Notes under the pieces: model-generated
Databases searched by the model: none
What the model was told of the DNA's origin: nothing
The model's input: only the letters and a program-made list of their open reading frames with translations
Part shown: one piece after another, positions 8,294 through 17,187 of the stretch
Position numbering within the stretch: position 1 is the first letter of the stretch
Layout: each line of letters opens with the position of its first letter
Made by a program: the position numbers and the translations under genes
Source of the DNA: Actinomycetota bacterium
GTDB lineage: Bacteria; Actinomycetota; Aquicultoria; SURF-47
NCBI GenBank assembly: GCA_003599235.1
Contig: QZJE01000014.1
Span: forward strand, 186,001 to 250,000
Direction: 5' to 3'
DNA: 64,000 nt

Positions 8294-9634
8294 GTGAAAG
8301 AACCGTCAGGCAAAAAATGGGGCTGCATCGTTGCTTTTATCGCTGCTTTGATAATAGGTGGCTTGCTTACCTTAATGGTGGTCGGCTTTTTCGTCTTAAG
8401 CTTAATCGGAGCGGGGGGCCAGCCTTCCACTATCATTCCTCCCTCTACAGAGGTTTCGGGAAATGCCGTCCCTATTCCTACAAACTTAAACGCCAGTGCT
8501 GCCGAAGACAAAGTGACTCTTAACTGGAGCGGGGTACAAACTGCTGACCTAAAAAGCTATAAGATTTATAAAAGCCTTACCCCTGGCAAAAAATATTCAG
8601 TAGCCGGAACCATTCCCGCCGGAACAACTATTTACACAGATAGTGATGTAAAAAAGGGCATCTCTTACTACTATATTGCTACCGCCTTAACCGCCAATGG
8701 TGCCGAAAGCGGCAACTCCACGGAGACGTCAGCCATAATCGAAGCTGAGCCCCTAATTCCCGAAGGGATATATTCCTGGGCTGATGTTAAGAAGAAGATT
8801 GACGCTGACGCCAAATACTTAGAACTGCTAACTAAGGTAACTAAATTAACAAAAGCTGATGTAGAACAGCTGGTTGCTAAAGAAAAGAGCGGGGCAGTAT
8901 TAAAAAAGACTTTGCTAGAAGGAACCATCATCACTAACAGCACTAAGGATTACCGGCTTTTGCCCAACTACATCCTAAAAACCGACCGCATCGCCTTAAC
9001 TGATGAAAACGGCACTCCTTATGTCTTAACCAAATGCGGCAATCCCATGAAGATACAGATAAATGTTTCTGGGGTGGCAACTATTGTTAAGAAAGTTCAG
9101 GTGTTTGTGACTAACATAATTATGGTTTTTCCGCCTTCAGTTACGAATATTTTTATTAATGCCGGCCAGCCGGCTAATAGCATCGCTGTAACTATCTCGC
9201 CATCCTTTATTGAAGATATTATGGGCCCATCGGTGGTAGAGCCTGCTCCTGAGATATTTATAGATCCGGCCGATTTGGGGGCCGATTATGTATACTCTCC
9301 CGAAGCCTTAGTGGCTGCTGAGGCCTCTAAGCCTCTTGAGGAAGGTCAGCAGTGGATTGAGTCGGGCAAATTAAGAGTTGAAGTAAATCCGCCGCAGCCT
9401 GCCCCTGGCCAAAGTGTATCGGTTACTATCCGCTTGTTTTCCGTTAATAAAGGGGTGGAGATAGAATATAGTGTCAAGGGCTCAGACGGTTACAAAAAGT
9501 CAGGAAAAGAGAAAACTGACGATAAAGGTGAGATTCATTTCACTGTCCCCGGCGGCAAAGCAGGCGTCCAAGACGACATCTCTGCAAACGTGCCATCAGA
9601 GAACATCAAAGGAACCGCTACTTATCACTTCTAG
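8294..9634 (+). CDS. Membrane-anchored protein with fibronectin type III-like domain
   Basis: N-terminal TM, VPIPTNLNASAAEDKVTLNWSGVQTADLKSYKIYKS; GTG start. Confidence 0.7.
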   Translation: MKEPSGKKWGCIVAFIAALIIGGLLTLMVVGFFVLSLIGAGGQPSTIIPPSTEVSGNAVPIPTNLNASAAEDKVTLNWSGVQTADLKSYKIYKSLTPGKKYSVAGTIPAGTTIYTDSDVKKGISYYYIATALTANGAESGNSTETSAIIEAEPLIPEGIYSWADVKKKIDADAKYLELLTKVTKLTKADVEQLVAKEKSGAVLKKTLLEGTIITNSTKDYRLLPNYILKTDRIALTDENGTPYVLTKCGNPMKIQINVSGVATIVKKVQVFVTNIIMVFPPSVTNIFINAGQPANSIAVTISPSFIEDIMGPSVVEPAPEIFIDPADLGADYVYSPEALVAAEASKPLEEGQQWIESGKLRVEVNPPQPAPGQSVSVTIRLFSVNKGVEIEYSVKGSDGYKKSGKEKTDDKGEIHFTVPGGKAGVQDDISANVPSENIKGTATYHF

Positions 9635-9744
9635 GGAATTAATCAATCCCCTAATTATTGACTAAGCCACTGCTCATATAGTAGGATTTTGGTTTGTGTT
9701 TTTTTGCTTAAAGACCAAGAGGTTTTGGGATAAAATATAGGCGC

Positions 9745-9817
9745 GGGCCGTTAGCTCAGTTGGTAGAGCACCGGACTTTTAATCCGGGTGTCGAAGGTTC
9801 GAATCCTTCACGGCTCA
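9745..9817 (+). tRNA. tRNA-Lys (TTT)
   Basis: Cloverleaf with anticodon TTT in ACTTTTAATC. Confidence 0.93.
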
Positions 9818-9824
9818 CTTTTTT

Positions 9825-9879
9825 GCCCCCATCGTCTAGTGGCCTAGGACACCGCCCTTTCAAGGCGGCGGCGGGGATT
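9825..9879 (+). pseudogene. tRNA-Glu 5' fragment (left att site)
   Basis: Identical to first 55 nt of intact tRNA-Glu at 18847, then diverges (GATTGAGTAG). Confidence 0.9.
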
Positions 9880-9975
9880 GAGTAGTAAAATGACTGCTTA
9901 ATGCCTGTATATGGCTTATATTTAGGCGGGGAATAACCGAAAAAAGTAGTTAATGGACGCATCCCTGCTTGATTA

Positions 9976-10950
9976 TTAATTAACTTTCACCTCCCTTGTT
10001 TGTTTATAGTGTTTTCTTTGTCTAGTACGCGAACTACAATTGTCACTGCAATATTCTTTGTTTTTTCTTGTTTTGACAAATAAATTGCCACATTTATCAT
10101 CTTTGCATTGTTGATAATTCAATCGTTTGGTAACCATTAGATAAAGCTGTAAGTAAATAGCTCCAATGAGAGTGCATGTAGAATATGTAGGTTTGACTTT
10201 TCCATTGCTTGTAAATTTGTAACCGGGGTAAACCATAAAAGTTTTTAAGCCACCGACTACTTCATTTAAAAATAACTCCTTGATTTTAAGGTTTTTTGCA
10301 TCAAGCGTTAGATGACTATGCTCTTTGTTAGAATAATTTATTGATTGATAAAGCTTGTCGTCGGCTTTTAGGTGAAACAAGTAGCGGCTTTGGTTTTGTT
10401 GATTAAACTTACCTTTAAAAATAAATACTTTTTCTATTTCTTCTTTTGAATTGCTTTTTACTGCTTTCAATAATTCGACAAGCCTCTTCACCTTTTTTGC
10501 TTCACTAATAAAGAAATCTAGGCCCTCATCTACAATAGTCCCCTGTAATCTATCACCATGTTGTGGATAAAAAGAGTTTATTGATAAATGTCCTTCCCCC
10601 AAAAGCCCATGCTTACTAACAAAATCCAAAATTGATTTATTGCTAGAAGTGTCAACAAGGGCTAATTCTAAATGAAGGTTTTCATCTTCAAGGGGCTTAG
10701 ACCATATTATCCTATAATCATCCATCCTTTTCTTTCGCTTGGTAACAATGAGAGGTTTTGGTTCGGAAACAATTTTGTATTCCCAAACAGGCCATTGGAA
10801 GTTTACAAGGTCATCATAAGGAATATTCGCCGTAGTTTGTTTATTTACTGCCTTATTGGCTGCTATATAAGCTTCATAATGGCTTCTGCATAAACCATCT
10901 TTGTATTGGTTTAATAGACACAGTTCCGGTTCTTTAACGCTACATTGCAT
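9976..10950 (-). CDS. CGNR-like zinc-finger protein
   Basis: C-terminal YQQCKDDKCGNLFVKTRKNKEYCSDNCSSRTRQRKHYK; N-terminal C/C/C/H cluster. Confidence 0.65.
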   Translation of the reverse strand: MQCSVKEPELCLLNQYKDGLCRSHYEAYIAANKAVNKQTTANIPYDDLVNFQWPVWEYKIVSEPKPLIVTKRKKRMDDYRIIWSKPLEDENLHLELALVDTSSNKSILDFVSKHGLLGEGHLSINSFYPQHGDRLQGTIVDEGLDFFISEAKKVKRLVELLKAVKSNSKEEIEKVFIFKGKFNQQNQSRYLFHLKADDKLYQSINYSNKEHSHLTLDAKNLKIKELFLNEVVGGLKTFMVYPGYKFTSNGKVKPTYSTCTLIGAIYLQLYLMVTKRLNYQQCKDDKCGNLFVKTRKNKEYCSDNCSSRTRQRKHYKQTREVKVN

Positions 10951-10995
10951 CTACACAGCTACCTTTTTCTTACGGAAAACCTTACGGATTTATAG

Positions 10996-11011
10996 ATACG
11001 AATTATCGTAT
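10996..11011. promoter_or_regulatory. Palindromic operator candidate ATACGA-ATTA-TCGTAT
   Basis: Perfect 6-bp inverted repeat between divergent CGNR-like and XRE genes. Confidence 0.5.
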
Positions 11012-11078
11012 GTTCTCAATATAATGATATTAGAGCTAAATACCTTAGCAGTCAATCAATTGATAAGAAAGGAGTTTT

Positions 11079-11294
11079 ATGAAGCAAGTTACCAGGCTAA
11101 AGACAGAATTATTTTATCGGCAGATTAGCCAGAGAAAAGTAGCAAAGAAGGCAGGAGTTGACCCTGCTTTTATAAGCAGAATTTGCAACGGGGCTAATAG
11201 GCCAAGTAAGAAGGTAAAAGAAGCAATCTGTGAACTAACAGGATTAACCGAACTACAACTTTTTGGAGGTGAAGAAAGCAAAAAGGCCAGCTGA
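11079..11294 (+). CDS. XRE-family HTH regulator
   Basis: ISQRKVAKKAGVDPAFISRICNGANRPSKKVKEAICELTG. Confidence 0.85.
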   Translation: MKQVTRLKTELFYRQISQRKVAKKAGVDPAFISRICNGANRPSKKVKEAICELTGLTELQLFGGEESKKAS

Positions 11295-11305
11295 CACTGG
11301 CCAAA

Positions 11306-11755
11306 TTGCGAAACGCTATGAAACGTAACAACTATTATAGAAACACTAAAACGACGGGTGGTCAACCGGTTCTTTTGGCCGATGGCCGAACAGCCGGTTA
11401 CCTTACTAATGACGGAAAGGTCTTTTTAAAACGCATAAATGACAAAAATATCTTAAGATATCCACCGGCTTTATGCTTAGACCGCACAGTCTTATTTAAA
11501 CTTCAGAGATTTGGAGTTAGAACCATTGTTATTAAGCACAAAATAGACGGGACAGTCTGGTCTTTGCCCTTAGAAAAGTTTTTAGAAAAGACTTTTGGCA
11601 TTAATAGAGGCATGGCAGGTAGCCAACAATGTGTCCGTCTTCAGCATTGGCAAGTAGAGGGCAATAATGCCCCAAATAACGCTCCCGCTAAGCCATTAAG
11701 CCCTTTAAGCAATACGGCTAAGGCTCAACCTATTCAGCAAAGGCTGGTGGTTTAA
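11306..11755 (+). CDS. Hypothetical element protein
   Basis: ORF in tight + strand array. Confidence 0.55.
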   Translation: MRNAMKRNNYYRNTKTTGGQPVLLADGRTAGYLTNDGKVFLKRINDKNILRYPPALCLDRTVLFKLQRFGVRTIVIKHKIDGTVWSLPLEKFLEKTFGINRGMAGSQQCVRLQHWQVEGNNAPNNAPAKPLSPLSNTAKAQPIQQRLVV

Positions 11756-12148
11756 ATGGCTATACCAGCTTGGGCTTTCCCTGAAGTATCGGAAGCCGTT
11801 AGAGATTTTCAAAGGAAAATACAAAAAGAAAAATGGCAAAACAGTGTCTTGGGCCAAATAGCTAAAGTAGATGATGAGTTTACCGGGCTAGAAGAAGCGT
11901 TTGTCAAACAGAGAGAAGCCAAAAATGACCCTGAAGTTTATGACAACTTTATGTTAAGGGTTTTTCGGAATTGCTTAGCTAGTAAATTGATGCTAAAAAC
12001 CGATAATGAAAACGTAAAAAAGTATATCGGAATAAGAGTTAATCAACTTATAACACTGCCTGAACTTCCCTCTAAACCAAAAACAGCATTGGATTTATTA
12101 GTCAAGAAAGCATTAGCAGCCAGAGAAGGAACGATAAAAAATGACTGA
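11756..12148 (+). CDS. Hypothetical element protein
   Basis: ORF overlapping the next gene by 8 nt. Confidence 0.6.
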   Translation: MAIPAWAFPEVSEAVRDFQRKIQKEKWQNSVLGQIAKVDDEFTGLEEAFVKQREAKNDPEVYDNFMLRVFRNCLASKLMLKTDNENVKKYIGIRVNQLITLPELPSKPKTALDLLVKKALAAREGTIKND

Positions 12149-13328
12149 AGCCTGGATGCCAACAACAGCAGAAAAAATAGCAGCCCACGAAGAAACAAAA
12201 AAACAAAATACGAACGTTGTTAACGAAGCGTTACCTAGTAATGCACTTGATAACAACATTCAGAAACTACCCTATATTTCTCTAGCCTCCTACCCATTAA
12301 CGGAAATGACCTACTTGGTTGAAGACATAGTCCCCAACAACTGTATAAGCATGTTTTATGGTGACGGAGGGCAAGGCAAAAGCTACTTGGCTTTATATTT
12401 AGCCGTTTTAGCAGCCACCGGCAAGAACTTCTTAGATAAGGGTGTAAAGAAAGGGAGGGCTTTATATTTAGACTTTGAGTTAAGCCCTGAGCTTCAGCGC
12501 CAACGGTTAGATAAGATATGTAAGGGCTTGAATATAAGCCCTGCTACTTTAACAACTAATCTTTTGTATTTATCTCCTGGTATAAATGGAAACGCACCAA
12601 GCAACCTTACTGATTTAATACCAGTTGTTAAACAAGATAGCTTTGACCTAATCATTGTCGATAGTATTGGGGCAGCCCTAACCGGCGACCCTGAAGCCGC
12701 TAAGGACATATGTAAGCTTTTCCAACAATTAAGAGAGCTTGGAACTGTTTTATTGCTTGACCATCAAGCCAAGAAGCAAAGAGGTGAAAAACCAGGTGAA
12801 AAAACACCCTTTGGAAGTGTTTATAAAACAAACCTTAGCCGTAATGTCTGGCACTTAAACGCTGTTCCTGGAGATGATAACAAGCTTAGTTGCTTGCTGA
12901 AGCATAAGAAAAGCAACTTTAGCGCCTTAAAAGAAGACTTGGGGTTAAGCCTATGCTTTGGTGATGGGCTTTTTAAGGTTGAAGCTTGTGAGGTGGGCTT
13001 AGAGTTTTTCGACCATAAAAGCGTTAAAGACCAAATACTTATCTTTTTGAGCGAAGCTAATGAAGCTACCGCTGAAGAGATAGCTGAAGCAATTGAGGCA
13101 GATTTAAGCACGGTTAAGCCAAAAATTAGCCTCCTCGTTAAAGAGGGCAAAGTAGAAAAGACGGGCAAAAAAGCCGGACGTGCTGACATTTATACAAACG
13201 TTGTTAACGAATGCAACACTAGGAACGTAAGCGATAACAACGTTCAGCCTGAAGACAACAAACCACCGCTTCAGTTAATAAAAGATACTTTTGATGCAGA
13301 AGTGATACCAGAAGGAGTGCCATTTTGA
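12141..13328 (+). CDS. RepA-like AAA ATPase (AAA_25 type) with C-terminal winged helix
   Basis: MFYGDGGQGKSYLALYLA Walker A; LIIVDSIGAAL Walker B; GTVLLLDHQAK; C-terminal ATAEEIAEAIEADLSTVKPKISLLVKEGKVEKTG. Confidence 0.8.
   Translation: MTEAWMPTTAEKIAAHEETKKQNTNVVNEALPSNALDNNIQKLPYISLASYPLTEMTYLVEDIVPNNCISMFYGDGGQGKSYLALYLAVLAATGKNFLDKGVKKGRALYLDFELSPELQRQRLDKICKGLNISPATLTTNLLYLSPGINGNAPSNLTDLIPVVKQDSFDLIIVDSIGAALTGDPEAAKDICKLFQQLRELGTVLLLDHQAKKQRGEKPGEKTPFGSVYKTNLSRNVWHLNAVPGDDNKLSCLLKHKKSNFSALKEDLGLSLCFGDGLFKVEACEVGLEFFDHKSVKDQILIFLSEANEATAEEIAEAIEADLSTVKPKISLLVKEGKVEKTGKKAGRADIYTNVVNECNTRNVSDNNVQPEDNKPPLQLIKDTFDAEVIPEGVPF
12213..12260 (+). repeat. 48-bp interrupted palindrome, copy A
   Basis: AACGTTGTTA ... 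CTAG (centre) ... TAACAACATT. Confidence 0.8.
13197..13244 (+). repeat. 48-bp interrupted palindrome, copy B
   Basis: AACGTTGTTA ... CTAG (centre) ... TAACAACGTT; 34/48 identical to copy A without gaps. Confidence 0.8.
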
Positions 13329-13855
13329 AAGAATACCCCATGCAAGCTAAAGAAAATTCAATACCCCTTGTAAGGATATGTGGTGCAGCCAATAAAAGAA
13401 CGGGGAAGCCTTGCCAAAATAAGCCTATGCCTAATGGTAGATGTAGAATGCACGGCGGCAAAACACCAATAAAACACGGCCTTTATAGCAAGGCAGCGCC
13501 GGTTTATCTAAAAGAACGTATTGATAGGTTTTTAGATGACCCTAGGCTAGGAGACATGAACCAGCAATTAGCCTTAACTGTTTCGTTAATTGACGAATTA
13601 CTAGAGCGCTTAAAAAAAGCTGATTATAGGCTAGATAACGAAACCAGGTTTTTGCTTTTTAAGTTTATTGATTTAGCAACTAAAATTACAGAACGAAAAG
13701 CAAAGTTAGGAGCTTTATTTAGTTTTACACCTGAACAGCTTAAAGAATTAATTGAAAAGTTAGGGGCGGTTGTTCGACGTCATGTTAAAGACCAAGATAC
13801 TTTATCGGCAATAGCTAATGACTTAAGACAACTCACAGGAAGTAATAATGAATGA
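13325..13855 (+). CDS. HGGxxTP-motif protein, possible small-terminase-like
   Basis: CGAANKRTGKPCQNKPMPNGRCRMHGGKTPIKHGLYSK. Confidence 0.6.
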   Translation: MKEYPMQAKENSIPLVRICGAANKRTGKPCQNKPMPNGRCRMHGGKTPIKHGLYSKAAPVYLKERIDRFLDDPRLGDMNQQLALTVSLIDELLERLKKADYRLDNETRFLLFKFIDLATKITERKAKLGALFSFTPEQLKELIEKLGAVVRRHVKDQDTLSAIANDLRQLTGSNNE

Positions 13856-14129
13856 CCTGCTTAATGAACTTGCCGAAAAAATAATACATGGCTGTGGCAA
13901 GAAAAAGAAACTTGAAGATTTGACGGATAAAGAATTAGACGCTTCTATTTATTTTCTCGAAGTTTTTATGAACAAAATCAAAGACTTCGATGTCGAACTT
14001 TATAAATGCGGCCAAAAAATTACTTATAGTATAGACTTTGCAAGTCATAAAGTGCCCCCTGAAGTTGCCGAAATGACTGAAGAGGAAATTTGTAAAGAGC
14101 TTGAAAGACTAAGGCCGATAACAGGGTAA
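13848..14129 (+). CDS. Hypothetical element protein
   Basis: ORF overlapping the previous gene by 8 nt. Confidence 0.55.
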   Translation: MNDLLNELAEKIIHGCGKKKKLEDLTDKELDASIYFLEVFMNKIKDFDVELYKCGQKITYSIDFASHKVPPEVAEMTEEEICKELERLRPITG

Positions 14130-14132
14130 ACT

Positions 14133-14309
14133 ATGGATGTCTTTTTTAAAGAGCTTGCTGATAAGTTAGAAATCACAGGAACCGAAAAAGTTGTTGTTTT
14201 AAGCTCCGATGCAACTAAAGAAGAGGAGGAGACAGCTTTAAAAAAACTTGCACCGGACGGGGTCTTAGTTATTGATAATATACCTAAACCATCAGCAATA
14301 AGTAATTAA
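14133..14309 (+). CDS. Small acidic hypothetical protein (58 aa; absent from ORF track)
   Basis: ATG 3 nt after preceding stop; MDVFFKELADKLEITGTEKVVVLSSDATKEEEETALKKLAPDGVLVIDNIPKPSAISN. Confidence 0.5.
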   Translation: MDVFFKELADKLEITGTEKVVVLSSDATKEEEETALKKLAPDGVLVIDNIPKPSAISN

Positions 14310-14320
14310 CAACTGTCTTG

Positions 14321-15799
14321 TTAAATCCCTAGGCTTGGCTGGCTTTGCTGATTAACTGATGCCTGCTTATAAGGCAATATCATGCCTGGCAAATTAGGTT
14401 TTTTACCATTAAGTAATTCTTCAATAGTAATTATCTGAATAGCAGGAAATTCTCCCATGCTTGTTTTAACGCTTCCTGCCATAGCAGCTTCCTCTGTCAT
14501 TGGCCTGGTTGGGCTCTCTAATGTTACAAAAACACCAGCGATGGCTTTATCGCGTGCCATATCGCCTTTTAATGTTGCTATTTGATTACGTTGTACATGC
14601 CCGCCTTTAACTTGAACAATTACCTTGCCGTATTCGTTCTTGCCATTTTTATTGTCGGCCAATAAAGTAATTATGCCGTCAATCCCCTTATCGGCACCCT
14701 TCATGTTTTCTTTAGATTTTCCAGCCGGTGGTCTAGCGTCTAGCAAATGGACAGCAGCCCAGTATTCAAAGTTCCACGGGTCGTTTTTAAACAGTGTTTT
14801 GGCGCCCGATAAGTCTTTAGGTAAGCCATCAAGATTAAGTTGTTCTTTTAGATTTGGATTTTGGTCGATAATACGACGCTGGATTAACTTAACAGCAATT
14901 ACAGAAATATCAATACCAACCCAATTACGCTTTAGTCTTTCGGCGACAGAAACCGTTGTGCCGCATCCACAAAATGGGTCTAATATCCAATAGTCTTCAT
15001 TTGATGAAGCCTTTATTATGCGCTCAAGAAGCGCCTCTGGTTTTTGGGTTGGATAACCAAGTCTTTCTTTTGAAGAAGGAGCGACGAAGGGTATCTGCCA
15101 GACATCATTTTCTGGAACTCCTTCAGACTGAACCTTACCAGAGCTTACAAGAACAGGCTCTTCGCCAGCCTTAAATCGATGCAAAATTCCTTGCTCTTTT
15201 CTTTTAACTGAGCCTTCGGTATATGAAGTGAACAATCTGTTAAAACTGTAGTCTTGCGATTTTGTATAGAAGAAAATAGTGTCATGCATTTTTAGAAAAG
15301 ACTTTGCTGCCCCCGTCCAACGTCTATAGTGCCAGATAATCTCATTTCTAAAATTCATTTTTCCAAATATAGTATCGAGAACTATTTTAAGGTAATGGCT
15401 GGCTGTTGGGTCACAATGTAGATATAAGCTTCCGGTTGGTTTTAATACACGATGAAGCTCTGACAACCTGAGGGTCATCATTGTAAGGTAGGCCATCATA
15501 TCATTTTGATGGCCAAGTATTTTGGTAAAAGCTTCCATTAGTTCAACAACTGCTATATCACCATTTGCCATTAAATAATCAAACTCTTTTTGAGTTTCAT
15601 TCGTCCAATGCCAACTGTCTTCAAAAGCATGTGCTTGAGCCTCGCTATCCACCAAGCCTTCTTTAAAGAGAACGTTGTAATTGCGATTTGAATTAAAAGG
15701 CGGGTCTAAATAGATAAGGTCAAAATAACCGTCATTGCCTGGGAATTTGTCCATTAATATTTCGAGATTATCACCGAAGAATAGAGACCGGTTATTCAT
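14321..15799 (-). CDS. DNA methyltransferase (DPPF, N6-adenine type) fused to Mrr-like PD-(D/E)XK/QxK domain
   Basis: DLIYLDPPFNSNRNY; ILDPFCGCGTTVSVAERLKRNWVGIDIS; C-terminal GIDGIITL...VIVQVKGGHVQRNQI. Confidence 0.8.
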   Translation of the reverse strand: MNNRSLFFGDNLEILMDKFPGNDGYFDLIYLDPPFNSNRNYNVLFKEGLVDSEAQAHAFEDSWHWTNETQKEFDYLMANGDIAVVELMEAFTKILGHQNDMMAYLTMMTLRLSELHRVLKPTGSLYLHCDPTASHYLKIVLDTIFGKMNFRNEIIWHYRRWTGAAKSFLKMHDTIFFYTKSQDYSFNRLFTSYTEGSVKRKEQGILHRFKAGEEPVLVSSGKVQSEGVPENDVWQIPFVAPSSKERLGYPTQKPEALLERIIKASSNEDYWILDPFCGCGTTVSVAERLKRNWVGIDISVIAVKLIQRRIIDQNPNLKEQLNLDGLPKDLSGAKTLFKNDPWNFEYWAAVHLLDARPPAGKSKENMKGADKGIDGIITLLADNKNGKNEYGKVIVQVKGGHVQRNQIATLKGDMARDKAIAGVFVTLESPTRPMTEEAAMAGSVKTSMGEFPAIQIITIEELLNGKKPNLPGMILPYKQASVNQQSQPSLGI

Positions 15800-15864
15800 T
15801 TGACAGCAATAGCCCAATTACTAGTTAGCGTACTCATTTTTCTTGGCTCAACCATAAGCCCTAT

Positions 15865-15950
15865 TGTAGCTTATATGCTACAGATTTTGAACCATATATG
15901 CTGTAGCTAAATAAGCTACGGCAAGGTTAGCTTTAGTCATGGCTAACCTT
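15865..15950. promoter_or_regulatory. Cluster of three inverted repeats (operator candidates)
   Basis: TGTAGC-N6-GCTACA (15865-15882), GTAGCT-N5-AGCTAC (15903-15919), AAGGTTAGC-N10-GCTAACCTT (15923-15950, spans ATG of XRE gene). Confidence 0.6.
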
Positions 15951-16154
15951 TGTAATTCTTTTGGATTAGAAATAAGAAAAGAGCGCGAAAAAGCGAGATT
16001 GAGCCAAGAAAAACTTGCCGAGTTAATGCAAATTCATCGAACTTACCTTTCAAAACTTGAGCTTGGAAAAGTTTGTCCGACCCTTAGAGTGGCTGAAAAA
16101 GCGGCCAAAGCCCTTGAATTAAAACTGAGTGTTATTATTTCAAGGATTGAGTAA
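15939..16154 (+). CDS. XRE HTH protein, possible RM controller (C protein)-like
   Basis: IRKEREKARLSQEKLAELMQIHRTYLSKLELGKVCPTLRVAEKAAKALELKL; divergent from methyltransferase. Confidence 0.8.
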   Translation: MANLCNSFGLEIRKEREKARLSQEKLAELMQIHRTYLSKLELGKVCPTLRVAEKAAKALELKLSVIISRIE

Positions 16155-16275
16155 CGCTTTTATTGCTTGAAGAACTTCAGTTATTTTTAATAGTTTCCTC
16201 GCTAGAAATCGTACTATGGCGGCAAGGTATTTGGTATAATAATCGCCAATATACCAATCAATGGGCGGGTTGCTT

Positions 16276-17187
16276 ATGAAAATAAACGGTAAATTAGTAT
16301 TATCTGTTATCCTTCCAATTCCTGTTTTGATTATTGCTTATATTTTCATATTTACTTTTACTGCCAACGGAAAAATCGTAGATAAATATACCGGTAAGCC
16401 ATTAGTTGGTCTTAAAATTCCCCTGACATTAAGAACCATTGCTACTGATAAACAAGGTAAATTTTCAATCTCGTTTGCTAGAAAAGGCTTCTGCTTCAAG
16501 GTCTCAAAGAAGGATTATGAGACTACACCGGCTAGTATCCCTTCCAATAAGCCACTAATTATCAAGCTAAGGCCAACAACACTATCCGGCAAGGTAATAG
16601 ATGCTTATACAAACCAGCCCATAGGAGAAGCTGTTATAACACTCGGAAAACAAAAAGTGAAAAGTGATTATAAGGGCAGCTACAAACTAAGCAATGTACC
16701 TGAAAAGATTAATTTAGTTACTCAAGCACCTGATAAGAAATATGAAGCACTTGAAACTTCTATTTCTGGCACCGCTAACAAGGATTTAAGAGTTTGTCTT
16801 AATCCTAGAGAGGCAAACGCTTATGAATATTCTTTAATAGAACACGGCCAATATGAAGACAGCTACGAAACCATGCACTCAGATAGTAAAAAGCTAGTAA
16901 GCAAAAATCAGTATGTTAAGTATCGAAGGCAGACCGAGAGAGAACTTAAAGATTTAGGGGCTGGAAACTACGAAATAAAAACCGGAAACCTCAAGATGTT
17001 AAAATCATGGACAAATAATGACGTTAAGAAAACTTACAAAAACGTAGCTGAGGTGCAGACTACAATAGAAGTAGTTACCGGTTTAGGCAAAATTCCAGTG
17101 CCTATGGTTGGTCATCTAGTGAAAGATAATGGAATATGGGCTTGGTTTTTAACGCAGGAACAAATGAATGATGCAAAAAAACTATAG
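16276..17187 (+). CDS. Membrane-anchored protein with two carboxypeptidase-regulatory-like (Ig-like) repeats
   Basis: N-terminal TM then GKIVDKYTGKPLVGLKIPLTL and GKVIDAYTNQPIGEAVITLG repeats. Confidence 0.65.
   Translation: MKINGKLVLSVILPIPVLIIAYIFIFTFTANGKIVDKYTGKPLVGLKIPLTLRTIATDKQGKFSISFARKGFCFKVSKKDYETTPASIPSNKPLIIKLRPTTLSGKVIDAYTNQPIGEAVITLGKQKVKSDYKGSYKLSNVPEKINLVTQAPDKKYEALETSISGTANKDLRVCLNPREANAYEYSLIEHGQYEDSYETMHSDSKKLVSKNQYVKYRRQTERELKDLGAGNYEIKTGNLKMLKSWTNNDVKKTYKNVAEVQTTIEVVTGLGKIPVPMVGHLVKDNGIWAWFLTQEQMNDAKKL

Noticed and set aside
9756-9962. 68-aa minus-strand ORF (...REGFEPSTPGLKVRCSTN)
   Set aside because: Antisense reading of tRNA-Lys and the tRNA-Glu fragment, a classic spurious ORF
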